A stretch of DNA of 47,585 bases from Allomyces macrogynus ATCC 38327 (GCA_000151295.1 GG745338.1:659351-706935); one strand, 5' to 3'. Shown: positions 33,933 to 44,392, counted from the first letter of the stretch. Notes: generated from the sequence alone by a model not told the origin. Numbers and translations are program-made.

Positions 33933-35269
33933 TTATTCCGCCGCCAGCACCTCCTCGTCCGACAGGTCGCCCGCGGCAACGACAGCATCTTCGACCTCAC
34001 CCTCCACGTCCAAATCATCCTCGAAAAACTCGGGCGCGACGCGGCGCATAAACGCTGTGACCGCGCGTGTCACCTGCCCATGCTCAAGCAAGAACCCGTC
34101 ATGCCCCTCGGGCGTATCAATCACGCACAGCTCCCCATTTGGCAATCCCGCCGCCAGCTCCTCGTGCTCGCTGACCGTATACAACACATCCGACACGACC
34201 GCAATCACGAGCGTTGGCTGCGTGATCCTGTTCAGCGCCGTGGCGTAGGCCACGTTTGGATCGACATTGTCCGGGTACGGCCGCGCCAAATCATGCGTAT
34301 CAATCTGGCGCGTGGTCACGACGTAGCAATTCGCGTCAAACCGCTGCACAAACTTGTCGCCTTGGTACCGCAAATACGACTGCGCGGTAAAAAACCCTGG
34401 CGTCACTTTGGTCGCAGGTGTCGCGAAATGGCCGGCGCCGTCACTGTGCGAAAATCCCTTGACTGCCAGGTCACTCACGGGTACGACCGCGCCCGCTGTG
34501 GCACGCCGCGCAAACTTGGCCGCATATGCGTTGGGAGACCGGTACGTGAGCATCGCCTGCATACGCGCGATCGCAAGCCCAGCGCGCGGCGGGTTCGCGA
34601 GGTCGTATTTCCCGTCCATGTAGAGCGGATCCGTAAATATTGCCTGCCGCTGCACCTCGCCCCACGCGATCCCCCATGCCGAGTTCCGCCCCGCCGTCGC
34701 CATGGGCACGAGGTGCCGCACGTACTGGGCGCCAAATAGGTTCCCCACTCGAGCGTCTGCATTCCGCCCATCGACCCGCCCATGGCAAATGCGACTGATT
34801 TGACTCCAAGTTAGTCGAGCACGTGCCGGTGCAGCCGCACCGAGTCACGGATCGAGACGCGCGGGAAACTCGCGCCGTAGGTCCGTTTCGTGGTTGGGTC
34901 AATTGTCACTGGCGACGCGGTGCCGTAAGGCGACCCGAGAGCGTTGCAGCAGACGATGAACCAGCGGCGCGGGTCGAGCATGCGCCCAGGGCCAATGAAG
35001 GGCGACCACCATTCGGCCGCGTCGGCCGACCCGGAGAACGCGTGGCAAACGAGAATCACGTTGTTCTTGTCGGAGCTCAGCGCGCCCCAGGTCTTGTATG
35101 CGACAGGGGCGTGCGTGAGAGTCGTGCCACAATCAAGCGTGAAGGACGGGATGATAGCGACTTGCTGGTCGCGCACGTGAGAGAAGAAGGGGTTGAGCGA
35201 GTTCGGGTCGAGAGTACGGTTCGACGCGTCGGCACTGACGGGTGGGGTGGTCACAACTTTGGGCTCCAT
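33933..35269 (-). pseudogene. MET2: Homoserine O-acetyltransferase, stop plus frameshift
   Basis: Alpha/beta-hydrolase that acetylates homoserine in methionine and cysteine synthesis. The start at 35269 (MEPKVVTTPPVSADAS) leads to SFTLDCGTTLTHAPVAYKTW, VCHAFSGSADAAEWW, GPGRMLDPRRWFIVCCNALG and SVRLHRHVLD. A TAA at 34811-34813 follows, immediately before LGVKSVAFAMGGSMGGMQTL, whose serine is the nucleophile. At 34734-34736 one T seems missing from the coding strand: EWGTY must change frame to reach FGAQYVRHLVPMATAGRNSA. The rest is well preserved, including YMDGKYDLANPP, ALLTYRS-like MLTYRSPNAYAAKF, the acid region VSDVLYTVSEHEEL and PEGHDGFLLEHGQ with the catalytic histidine. No intron removes the stop and keeps frame. 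It is either a young pseudogene or two sequence errors. Confidence 0.85.
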
Positions 35270-35924
35270 CGTGGTCGCGGCGGTCGCCGTGATGGTGAGT
35301 TTCGAAGAGGTCGAGGGCCGGTGCTGTTGGATGGAGAGTAAAGTCCGCAGCTTGCCTCATGTTCTGGCGACAGGAATTCGTTTATGTCCGAGGGGCGGGC
35401 GGCGCGGCCTTTATGTGGCTCTGGTCTGCTTGATGACACTGGTGATCGAATTATAAGCAGGACCGTACTGTGCAACCCTCTCTTCTCGTCGTTTGGGCCG
35501 GCAGGCCCGCGTGGTTGCGCTGATCATCGGGCAGTACTGTCGACGTGCGCGCGGGGAGTGCCGCCCTGGCATTGCTGTCCGGCAGCGGTTCATGCCGTCG
35601 TGGATGAGGAGGCTGTCGGAGACACGCTCAAGGAAAAATCAAGGATGTAACGGGTCCGTCCATTCCGTCCAGCCGCCCGGCCACTCGGTCCAACATGCCT
35701 TGCTCCGTCCCTTCCGCCCGCGCGTGCATCAAGCTTCACAAAAGATCCAGCTGTGATTGGTATTGTCAAAAGACATCGTCAAGTTCTGTCCACGGCGCTA
35801 AGGAAAGAGAGCAAACCGATGCGCACAACCAAACAGCAACCACGCGAGGCGATGCTATCACCACGCGGGCAAATCGACCTCGCCAAATCGACTTGGTCCG
35901 GGCCACGGCCTTCTCACTGGCGTC
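35270..35924. other. Upstream of MET2
   Basis: 5' flank of MET2, possibly eroded remains of the duplicated MET2 body. I can align nothing convincingly before about 35925. Confidence 0.4.
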
Positions 35925-36150
35925 GCTGAGGCGGTCAGCAAAGTACTCGGGAGCGACGCGGCAAATACAATCATCAACGGCGTGCCCGACCTGGTCTAAC
36001 TCGTGCAGTTATTTGGTCGCGCCAGCCAAGCGGCGCAATCACGCCCAATCCTCCACTCGGGAACGCGACCACGAGCGTCTCATGCTCAGCAATCGTAAAG
36101 AGCTGGTCCGACGCGACCGCCAGCGCGGGCGTCGGCTACGTGAGCTGCTG
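35925..36150 (-). pseudogene. Relic of a second MET2 3' end
   Basis: On the minus strand this reads LAVASDQLFTIAEHETLVVA, then FPSGGLGVI. It aligns with the C-terminal block of the adjacent MET2 (VVSDVLYTVSEHEELAAGLP, then NGELCVI). Nucleotide similarity continues towards 35930, where AAGTACTCGGGAGCGACGCGGC matches the MET2 3' end near 34025. The GHDGF catalytic-histidine motif is gone and the frame is not kept. No matching 5' part was found, so it is a truncated duplicate about 0.7 kb upstream of MET2, on the same strand. Confidence 0.78.
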
Positions 36151-36427
36151 TGGGGGCGGTGTGCACGGCCGTGCACGCCTATCACTTCAGGTTCAGGTTC
36201 AGGTTGTCATAGTTACGGCCCAGCTGCGGTCGACGCTCAGCCGTTAGAGATTTTATGCCTTTGGGTGCATATCAGTTCCTTTGATTGGAACAGCTATAGG
36301 GCTTCTCACTCAACTCTTCTAAACTCGCAAATTATGGTCAGTGGTATGTATCTTCACATTGAACCGATGAACCGACACGCCGCCACGATCCACCATCTTG
36401 TAGACCCGTCGCGATCCATCCCACGAT

Positions 36428-37004
36428 CTACACGGCCAGCGACAGCCTGTCACTCTTCTCATCACCCTCCACTACGAGCCGCTCGTCCTGCATAAATTGC
36501 CCCTCGTTCCGGACCTGTTGTGCACGCTTGCGGTCAAAGAAAAACTTGCACACAACCAGGACCAGCAGCAGAGCTATTTCGATAATCACGGCAACGTAGC
36601 CGGCGACAGCGCCAAGGAGCACCAAGTATGCCTAATCGAGGAACGAAACCGCATGAGTATGGCTCCGCAGCGCAGATGTGGAAAACGGGCGAGCGGCACG
36701 GACCAAATTGATGGAGAGCCCAACAAGGTATAGGCCCTGCCATGCATAGGAAATGTCCTCGGCCGACTTGGTGCGCACAACTTGGATGATTTGTGGTGCG
36801 AGGCACAGCGCTATGGGGAGGGTTGAATAGCGGGTGAGATAATGGAGCAGTGACAGGTTCTGGCCGTGAATTCGCGAGCACCGCCCGTCGTAGAGCGTCG
36901 CGGACGCGAGCAGTGGAGGTGGAGTGTGAGTGCGAAACCGTACCCAAGACGACGCCGCCGACATAGCCAATGGCCTCAACCTCGTGTGTTGACAAGTTGG
37001 TCAT
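36428..37004 (-). CDS. Single PQ-loop (SemiSWEET-like) membrane protein
   Basis: Three exons (36944-37004, 36704-36810, 36428-36631) join in frame to 123 residues. Three membrane helices are visible: VEAIGYVGGVVLALCLAPQI, SYAWQGLYLVGLSIN and LVLLGAVAGYVAVIIEIALL. Between the first two lies the PQ motif followed by VVRTKSAEDIS, typical of PQ-loop/SWEET-type transporters. With one three-helix bundle it has SemiSWEET architecture and would have to dimerise. The cytosolic tail is charged (KFFFDRKRAQQVRNEGQF). Donors are GTACGG and GTCCGT. Substrate unknown: sugar and amino-acid carriers share this fold. It is divergent from the cystathionine lyase-like gene. Confidence 0.83.
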
Positions 37005-37440
37005 GGTGGTGGTAGTGGTGGTGGAGCGTCGATGGCAGACGACGCGAACAAGAGCGGGTGGAGAAAATTGGTGCAAGGGACCGACCGGCACGCTCCTGCA
37101 AATTGTGGACGAGGAATCTTGACGGGTCGATGTGCTTTTGTTGTTGGCCGTCAGTCGCAGCGACTTTTCGTGCCCTGCACAGTCGCAATTCGAGAGGCGT
37201 CGAGTCACTTCCCGTTGAGGAAGCTGGAGGGGACACCGCGACACGGACGCGCCTCACGGCCGTGGCGGAGTGGGAGGGTCATCGGCGGGCGCGATGCTCC
37301 CGAACGTGCGCGGGTGAGCGGAATCCAGTTCCGCTCAATGGTTCGGAAGGGCGGGGATGTCAATCCAGGCAGAAAATCGTGCATGCGCGCGAGAGACAAG
37401 TGTGCATTTGAGTCCCGCAGAAACCGGACAGGACCGCGGA
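37005..37440. promoter_or_regulatory. Divergent region, PQ-loop gene / cystathionine lyase-like gene
   Basis: 436 bases between divergent starts; an alternative start for the lyase-like gene lies at 37357. No motif recognised. Confidence 0.4.
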
Positions 37441-38544
37441 ATGGACGGAGCGAGCGGAGGGGGCGGAGAGACTATCACGGGCGCCGTCGTCCCTCCCATT
37501 TCGCTCTCGACGACGTTCAAGTATCAAGCACTTGGCCAACTCCTTGCGGTAAGTTGGTTCAAGCGCTCGTTCACTGTTCAATCACCTCCACACTTGGGGG
37601 TGGATAGGTCTGACTCACACGACGCGCTTTTGTATTTCATTTTAGCGGGCTTTGTATACTTGCGCGACGGCAACCCGGCGCGCAACGGGTTCGAGTCGAC
37701 CGTGGCCGCGCTCGAGGGCGGCACGCACGGCGTCGCCTATGCGTCTGGGTCGGCGGCGATTGCCATGGTCATGACGCTGCCCAAGGGGTCGCACGTTATT
37801 TCGGTCAGTGACGTCTACGGCGGCACGTTTGAGACGCTGACCAAGATTTCGCCCAACATGGGCTACTCGGCGACGTTTGTGACCTGGCCGCGGACCCGGC
37901 CAAGATCACGTCAGCCATGACACACGCGACCAAGCTCATCTGGCTCGAATCGCCGATCAACCCGACCATGAAACTCGTTGACATTGCCGCGGTCGCGGCG
38001 CAAGCGATACGCGTCAACCTGGACGTGCTCGTGGGCACCGATAACTCGTTCCTCTCGCCTACTTCCAGCGCCCACTCGCTCGGCGCTGAGGTGGTCGTGC
38101 ACTCGGCGACCAAGTACCTGAACGGCCACTCGGACGTGTGCATGGGCAAGCAACGCAATGGCGCTGGCGCACGCTCTCGAGGTGTCGCCGCTCGTCGAGT
38201 TAGTCATCTACCCAGGGCTTGCGTCGCACCTGCAGCACGAGCTGGACAAGCGGCAAAGGACGGCCTTTGGTGGCATGATTGCGTTCCGGATCAAGGGCGA
38301 TCTGGCCACGGCGACAGCGTTCTTCCAGCACTTGAAGACAGTCACGATTGCCGAGTCGCTGGGTGGGGTCGAGTCGTTGGCGGAATTGCCGGCGACCATG
38401 ACGCACGGCAACTTGCCATTCGATGATCGCATCAAGCTCGGGTTCACGGATAACCTGATCCGAGTGCCGGTAAGTGTCGAGGACGCTGAGGATATTATCC
38501 AGGATGTGCTCCAGGCGCTCGAAAAGGCGGGTGAGGGCCAGTAA
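37441..38544 (+). pseudogene. CYS3: Cystathionine gamma-lyase-like PLP enzyme, degraded
   Basis: Cys/Met-metabolism PLP enzyme, closest by eye to cystathionine gamma-lyase. Visible blocks are TGAVVPPISLSTTFKYQ, VYLRDGNPARNGFESTVAAL, GSHVISVSDVYGGTFETL, THATKLIWLESPINPTMKLV and SATKYLNGHSDV, whose lysine binds PLP. YPGLASHLQHELDKRQRT, IAESLGGVESLAELPATMTH and DNLIRVPVSVEDAEDII follow. Defects: a one-base loss near 37880 (TFV to DLAADPAK); the expected SPYFQRPL block scrambled near 38060-38080; and about 60 residues absent between DVCMG and KQRN at about 38150, where the family has a conserved VPSPFD/RGLKTL segment. The likely intron near 37550-37646 does not restore frame. The early N-terminal family motif is also missing. 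Confidence 0.82.
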
Positions 38545-38981
38545 CGGCGATAAGTGAAGCAGAGAAGTTGGGATTGCGGATATTGCTCGATGACCATTTC
38601 CATTGCTTTGTCTCTCGTTGGGTGGACTTGACATGCATATCGAAACAAGTATGGGTGGGGAGCGCTCATACCTATCGTGGCGGGACAGGACTGAGCAAGC
38701 GCAGTGCTTCAGTTGTTGAGAGATAAGGGCCTGTTTGGCTCGCCGTTTCAAAAATCTCGAGTTTCACCGCAGGCAGGCGGGATGAGTTGGCCGCAGCCAA
38801 CTCCGCTTCTCCAGGTCACTCACTGCCTCGGCGCGATCCGCGATCTGAACAACGTCTTACTCAACTTTTGAAACAGCTAAGCGTTTCGAGAATCGTGCTG
38901 GCATGAAAGCAACCGCAAAAACATATTGCCACTATCGATTTTTGCGCGCCAATTAAGATATGATCCGACAGCAAAAAAGCG
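38545..38981. other. Intergenic, 3' of the lyase-like gene
   Basis: Nothing recognisable up to the second composite repeat. Confidence 0.45.
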
Positions 38982-39795
38982 ACCATCATCCTTGGGGATC
39001 TAAAATTGTGGGCATTCGTGAATCAAAAGAGAGTTATGACAGCAGGACCGAATCTCGTACACTCAATCCAACAAACCGTCCCTCCGCATCCATGCTTATC
39101 CAGGGGGTGGAACGCCACTGTGCACATAGGTCCAGATTAGGGGCCTCATGCAGCCAGCAATCAACCATCCATGGTGCTCTGGGAACGATGAGCGGTTAGA
39201 ACCATCAGCGCGGTGGTTGGCGGCCAAGATGGCCAGGTCTGGTACTTGGGCAATTACTAACATTCAACCTTCTGTTTTTTTACTCCAGAGGGTGGCACGC
39301 TGAGGCACACATCGACCTTGATCAGGTGTTGAGTGCAACCAGTGAGCAACCATCCACAGTGCCATGGAACGTATGACGAGCGTTCAGCTAACCAGTGGGG
39401 GGTAGGTTCAAGGCAGGTCGGAGTCTGGTACTCAGCCTTGCCCCCCTTCCAACTCAGGTTGGGGATGGCCAAGGTGGGGACGAGTGCACCAGACTCGCCC
39501 AAGCAACCTTGCCACCAAGGTCAATTTTTCCCCTTGACGGTGCACAGCTATCCACAGCGGGGGGTAGGCAAAAGCGGGTTTAAGTTTGGTAGAATCGGTC
39601 CCTGTTTCTTCCTACTGGGTCAATTTTCCCCTTGGACGTTGCAACCTTGGGACTGTTGCATGCTTGCCGTGTCCGTCGCATCTTTACGGATTGTTCTTGT
39701 TCGCTCTGAAATAGATGGGCGTTTGATTTATGATAACGCAGTGCGAACAAGATGGGAGACATGGTGGTGTTGTGCATGTCTCTGTGAAGTTGCCA
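38982..39795 (+). repeat. Composite repeat module, copy 2
   Basis: Same order of blocks as 32797-33505. A first partial unit lies at 38982 (ACCATCATCCTTGG), with units at about 39122 and 39303 (GCAGCCAGCAATCAACCATCC; CACACATCGACCTTGATCAGG). CCACAGCGGGGGGTAGG follows, then the conserved tail GGTCAATTTTCCCC, CTTGGACGTTGCAACCTTGG and TTGTTCGCTCTGAAAT near 39615-39715. Unit spacing is about 180 bases. The copies have diverged by many substitutions and small indels. Confidence 0.75.
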
Positions 39796-40558
39796 GACTT
39801 ATGACAAAACGATCAATCACAAGCTGTTCATCCTGCCCCTGTTTCTCGGCAGCCCCCATCGTTAATCTTTGAAAAAAGGGCGAGCATTCATGGAAAGAAG
39901 CTCCTGACATCCCGCTTTGGCACAGGATGCGCGCCCTGGCCTGGCCTGCTCCGGCTCCGTTTGTGGAAGTCGGTGTCAGCAAGGGTGGGCGATTTGGTCA
40001 TGGTGGTCGTTCGGTTCAGAGTAGGGCTTGGCTGGGATGTGGCCTCCAAGAATTGGACAGACTCTTTGTGAGCCCCTCCACTGAGCTCTCCTGGCCAAAC
40101 CTAAAAGCAATAATTAAATGGGAATGCCGAAGCTAGGCACTGGGCGCCCCCACGATCAGTGGCATCACTAAGATACTTCGAAGGAAATCGTTTCCAGAGA
40201 AAGATCCACATACTCATCTAACTACGGAAGGGTGAGCGCTACCCACATGCCTCCGAGCCAGCACGGATGCTCCATTATCCCCATGTTCTATGACGGGCTT
40301 CTGTGCGATATCAACAGGTGTGCCATATGTTGGAGAGCGAGGGGAAATGGAGGCTGTGGTCGGGAAGGGCAAGCGGCGAGCCTTTCTGACTGCAAGCTGT
40401 GCTCACTCCCGCCGCGAGGTCGGTCAGTCCAAATGTATTCATGTCTTGGCAGCAATACGAAAAAACCCCGTTAATCCAAACGCCCAAAAAAGAAATCAAG
40501 TCTGCGACACACCAAACGCAAAAAAACACCAACAACAAATCGCGGCGATTGCCCAAAT
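39796..40558. other. Intergenic, repeat module to bestrophin 3' end
   Basis: No gene recognised. A-rich tracts near 40460-40530 probably belong to the 3' flank of the bestrophin gene. Confidence 0.45.
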
Positions 40559-42383
40559 CTAAGACACCATGGCCAACCGTGCCGTGCCTGGCGCCGAATG
40601 TGACGAGCTGCCAGACACGGACCCGTTGCGGTCGCCGAGCTGTCGCGCACGCGCGGGCAGCGTGCCGAAAGACGCGCGCATAAGCGCCGCGGGATTCGGG
40701 TGGAACGGCTTGGTCAGCTCCCAGTCGGCGAGCGAGACGGGTTCCGTGTTGATGATGGCTGAGATTTCCTCGGTCATGTCGCGTACGAACCGGTCGAGCG
40801 GGAGGTCGTTGAGGTCGAGACCGAAGGGGAACTATGGAGCGAGCAAGACGCGGTGAGCGATGTATTCCCTCGCGTGGTGGAGAAGACAGCAGCAGCCGCA
40901 CATACCTCGATTTCAGCACCAATCGACTCGACACCCAGCAGCGTGAATGAAGCCAGGAACGTGACGAGAATCGACATGGCACCAAACGACGCGATGATTT
41001 GGAACGGCAGCAGGAGCAGGTAGACGTAGAGAATCTGCTTGAGGTGCACGCGGTAGGCGAGCGGCACGGGCGACGTGGCAATGCGCTCAATGTTGGTCAA
41101 GCAGTCGATCATGGTCGAAATCGTGCCGACCATGCTCCCAAACTGCGGCACGTCAATCCGGTCGAGCTTGCGCTGCTTGATAATGTAGGCCGAGAGCAAG
41201 TGCGAAATGTCGACGGGCAAGTTACCCGTCTCGGTCGAGTAGCCCGGCGCAGCGGCACCGTACGGCAGCTGCTGGTCGGCGAGCACCGCCTCCTCCTCAG
41301 CCGTCGGGCGGCGGTGGTGCAGCGCGTCGGACCCGGACAGGCCGAGCTGGTGGCTCGTTGTCGTGGCCGCGGCAGCGGGTGCGGGAGTGAGTTCAGTTTC
41401 GAGCGAGGCTTCGGCCAGGGGGGACAGGGGACCACCGATGCGGTCCTCTTCGCGCTGCTGCAGCTGCTCACGCTTCTTGACGGGGATCAAGCGCACGAGA
41501 TCCTCGCGCCAGTTGCCGTGCTCGTCCTTGAGCCCGTATTCGGCGCGCACGTGGTTGCGCACGGCCATGAAAAAGGCGAGCACGAGTTTCAGCGCCGCGC
41601 GCTTTTCGGGCAGGACGGTGATCGAGTTGGCGGCGATACCGACCCAAATGATACGCGACAGGTTACGGCACGAGACGATGAGCGTGCCCCAGAGCTAGAT
41701 GGTGGCGATGATGGCGCATCACAGCGTCAGCATACTGCAGATAACGGTGGAGAACAAAGTGGTGCGCGAAACCAGCATCGTCTTACCTTCCTGCCCTCAT
41801 TGTACCGCTCGTACGACGAGTTGGTGCGGAAAACAAGCAGCAGCGACAAGACGAGCGAGATGATCGTAATAAACGTTGCAGGCAACGCCAGCGTCGACTT
41901 GGGCATCGCGTACTTGTCGATGACCCAGACGATCAAGTTCCACAGCGTAAAAATGATGACAGGCAGCGCGATGCGCGGGATCACCGACCCGTGCCAGTGG
42001 AACGCATCCGGGCGACCAAAAATATTTTCCTTGAGGTTGATTTTCGGCTCAATGTTCACGCCGGCGCGCCGTGGCTTGGGTGCCGCTGCCGTCGAGGTGC
42101 TGTGCTTGTTGAGCAGTGTCGAGGGCGCGGCAACCGAGGTTGGCGACATCAGGTTCGACCCAGACCCCATAATCGACGAGTTATGCCGCATGTCCGCGAG
42201 CGGCACGGGCGTGCTGCTGTTGCGGCGCGACGAGGGCATCGACATGACGGCAGACGATGCGAGCGGGGAGGTCGGGATGGCACGGTGCGTCGAGGACGAC
42301 GTGGAGGGGCGCGGTTGCGGCGATGGCGATGGCGGTGCCAAGCGCGTGCCCGATTGAAGGTGCTGGTAGAGGCCGTTGGTCAT
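40559..42383 (-). CDS. Bestrophin-family (UPF0187/YneE type) anion channel
   Basis: Predicted multi-pass chloride/anion channel. The start at 42383 gives MTNGLYQHLQSGTRLAPP and a Ser/Pro-rich N-terminal tail of about 100 residues. The family core follows: ENIFGRPDAFHWHGSVIPRI, WNLIVWVIDKYA, LALPATFITIISLVLSLLLV, FRTNSSYERYNEGRK, then after an intron (about 41695-41785, donor GTAAGA) LWGTLIVSCRNLSRIIW. A hydrophilic insertion of about 70 residues (SPLAEASLETELTP, HHRRPTAEEEAVLADQQL) precedes the later helices with ISTMIDCLTNIERIATSPVP and FASFTLLGVESIGAEIE-like sequence. A second intron (donor GTATGT) leads to FPFGLDLNDLPLDRFVRDM, the usual fungal bestrophin end block. It is complete as far as I can see; subcellular site unknown. 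Confidence 0.9.
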
Positions 42384-43397
42384 GGTGATGGCGAAGTGCA
42401 GTGATCAGTCGAGTGCCGGCAGTGCGGAGAGTTGGTGTTGGTGCTGGTACTGGTGCTGCAGCCGGTGTCGACGAAGTCGCTGCCGAGCAGCTCGAGCGAG
42501 GCAGCGCGCTAGAAGTCGTCATGGCCGACGCAGCAGCGCGGACGCGGTAGAGAGAGTGTTAAGTACCGGAGGTGGTGGGGCGGCCGGCGTCGCCGTGGCG
42601 GTGCCGTCGGTTCTCGAACGGGAACGGTCGAGCACGGGCTGCTGCACGATGCACCCTAAGCGCGTGAGTGGTGTCCTCGCGTCGCGCGTGCGACGTGCGG
42701 GGGCGCCGGACTTGGGGAGACGAACGCGCGCGTGCCAACACAAACGGGAAGCTGCCAAGGCTGCTGCACGCCGGTGCAGCGTCGCTGGGAACGCGAGGAA
42801 CGGCTGGGAATGGCAAGTGGGAGAAGAGGAGCCCCGACCGGCGATGGGTCGAGGTGGTGGTGGCCGTTGGTGGGCGGTCGTGCGTTCCAACTGTGGGTGT
42901 GCCGGGCATTTTGCTTGCGCCTCCGGCTTGCGTGGCCGCCGCCCCCCGCTTCGCCGCTCCTTCGCCGCCCTTGTCGCCCGCTTCTCGACTTCGCCACTTT
43001 CATTTTGTTGTGGGGCTTGATCGACGAGGCGGCTCGGGCTTCGATGCCTGCCCAAAAGCCATTGCAAATGTAGACCTGGTCTGAAATGTCCCCAAAAACC
43101 AGATGGAAACCGCGAGCCCGGTGCTGGAACGCCCACGTCATGGAACGGGCAGGTGAACGGCTAATTTGAGCGTGGTATGACGAGAAGGGACCGAGTCCTC
43201 GGCGCTGGAAGCGTCTCGCGCCTTGATCAACCTCTATCCCTCGTGTTCAATCCTTGCACACTCGCGTGCCTTCTCTCCCTTCCCCGCTTTCTGCAAACAC
43301 CACGACATTCACAGGCCTGCCGGCTTCACCGCGCTTGTCCGTGTACCAGCTCCGGACACTGTGCAACCCCCCGCATTCGCACCCGGATCCCACCGCA
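42384..43397. promoter_or_regulatory. Divergent region, bestrophin gene / 43398 gene
   Basis: About 1 kb, GC-rich, with overlapping frames on both strands that look like chance. It must hold both promoters. No element named. Confidence 0.4.
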
Positions 43398-44192
43398 ATG
43401 AAAGCCGTCGCGCCGCCGCCCGACGCCCCGCCGCCCGCGCGCTCGCGACCCAAGGGCGCGACACGGTCACCCACGTCTCCGACTTCGCGCACCGCGTCCA
43501 AGGCAGATCAAAGTGCGGCACGCACGTCCGCACCATCGTCGTCGACTGGCAAGTCGCCCGTGCTGTTTGAATGGTCCGAGCAAACATGCATGCGCACCGC
43601 GTCACGAACGACCGACTGACCCCAAGAATGGATCTGTAGCCAAGCACTGGCGCCGTCGCCGGGACAGACGTTTTACCATGTCACGGTCGAGCGGGACCAG
43701 GCGCGCGTGGTGCGTCCTGCTGTCGTGGATCGCTCGCGGTGTTGACTGACGGCTGACGCGCTGCTCGACGGCAGGCGCTTCGAGACTGGCCGCGACTGCG
43801 GTACTCGCAAGGTGCGTCGGCTCGGCTGCGAGGGGCAGATCCTCTCCAGGCACTCGCACTGATACGGCCGCGCGGTTTGGGCAGCGATGGCCAAGCAGTC
43901 GGTGCAACCGGGCCAAGTCGTCGAGTCGTTCCAAGAGTACCTCGACGGCTCGATTCAGGACAAGATCCGCGAGGTATGGCTGCATCGATTGATATGGCTC
44001 GTCGAACGCGACTAGCACGTATGCACGGCACTTGCGCTCACCGACTGCCTCCTCTTCCTTTTGTTGTAGGTATTTGGCGACGGCACGGCCCAAACGATCC
44101 GCAATATTGTGCAGGAGCAGCTCAAGCTTGCGGCGGCCACCACCAACACGGCCACCGCACCAGCACCGAAACCACGCAGTGCAGCCGAGTGA
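43398..44192 (+). CDS. Unknown small protein, five exons
   Basis: I do not recognise the family. Exons 43398-43552, 43640-43709, 43775-43811, 43885-43973 and 44070-44192 join in frame to 157 residues. Support comes from consistent splice signals: donors GTGCGT twice and GTATGG, and CTGAC or CTGAT branch-like words before the acceptors of the first three introns. The first donor (GTCGCC) is the weakest. The N-terminal 55 residues are Pro/Ser/Thr/Ala-rich (MKAVAPPPDAPPPARSRP). The rest looks ordered: QTFYHVTVERDQARVALRDW, QVVESFQEYLDGSIQDKIRE, then VFGDGTAQTIRNIVQEQLKL and an Ala/Thr/Pro tail. It is probably soluble and helical. Alternative first-exon joins exist. Confidence 0.6.
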
Positions 44193-44392
44193 CGTGACGA
44201 GGACGGGGGACTGCCGTGCATGTTTGCGGGAACTGGTGGGCGAAGGAGAGGCTCGTTGCCCCGAGATTGCTTTCTTTTGAAACACTACTCGTTGTCTCAC
44301 CTCTCAATCTTACGTGACGGTGCGCAAACAGTTGAACCTGTCTCTCTAGAAAACTAACTTTTACAACGACCTCACATCAACCCCTCCGCTCC

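Noticed and set aside
34770..34830. A short intron that would remove the MET2 stop codon (donor GTGCGG after DS, acceptor CAG before TCGCATTTG)
   Set aside because: It would delete the conserved RLHRHVLD and LGVKS residues and leaves AFAMGGSMGG out of frame.
36187..36206. CAGGTT-type triple hexamer, telomere-like
   Set aside because: Only three units, inside an interstitial region next to a gene relic. It is too short and not a known telomere motif.
42519..43141. Long overlapping frames on both strands upstream of the bestrophin gene
   Set aside because: Low-complexity Arg/Pro/Gly composition, mutual overlap and no family match. Likely GC-rich leader or promoter DNA.
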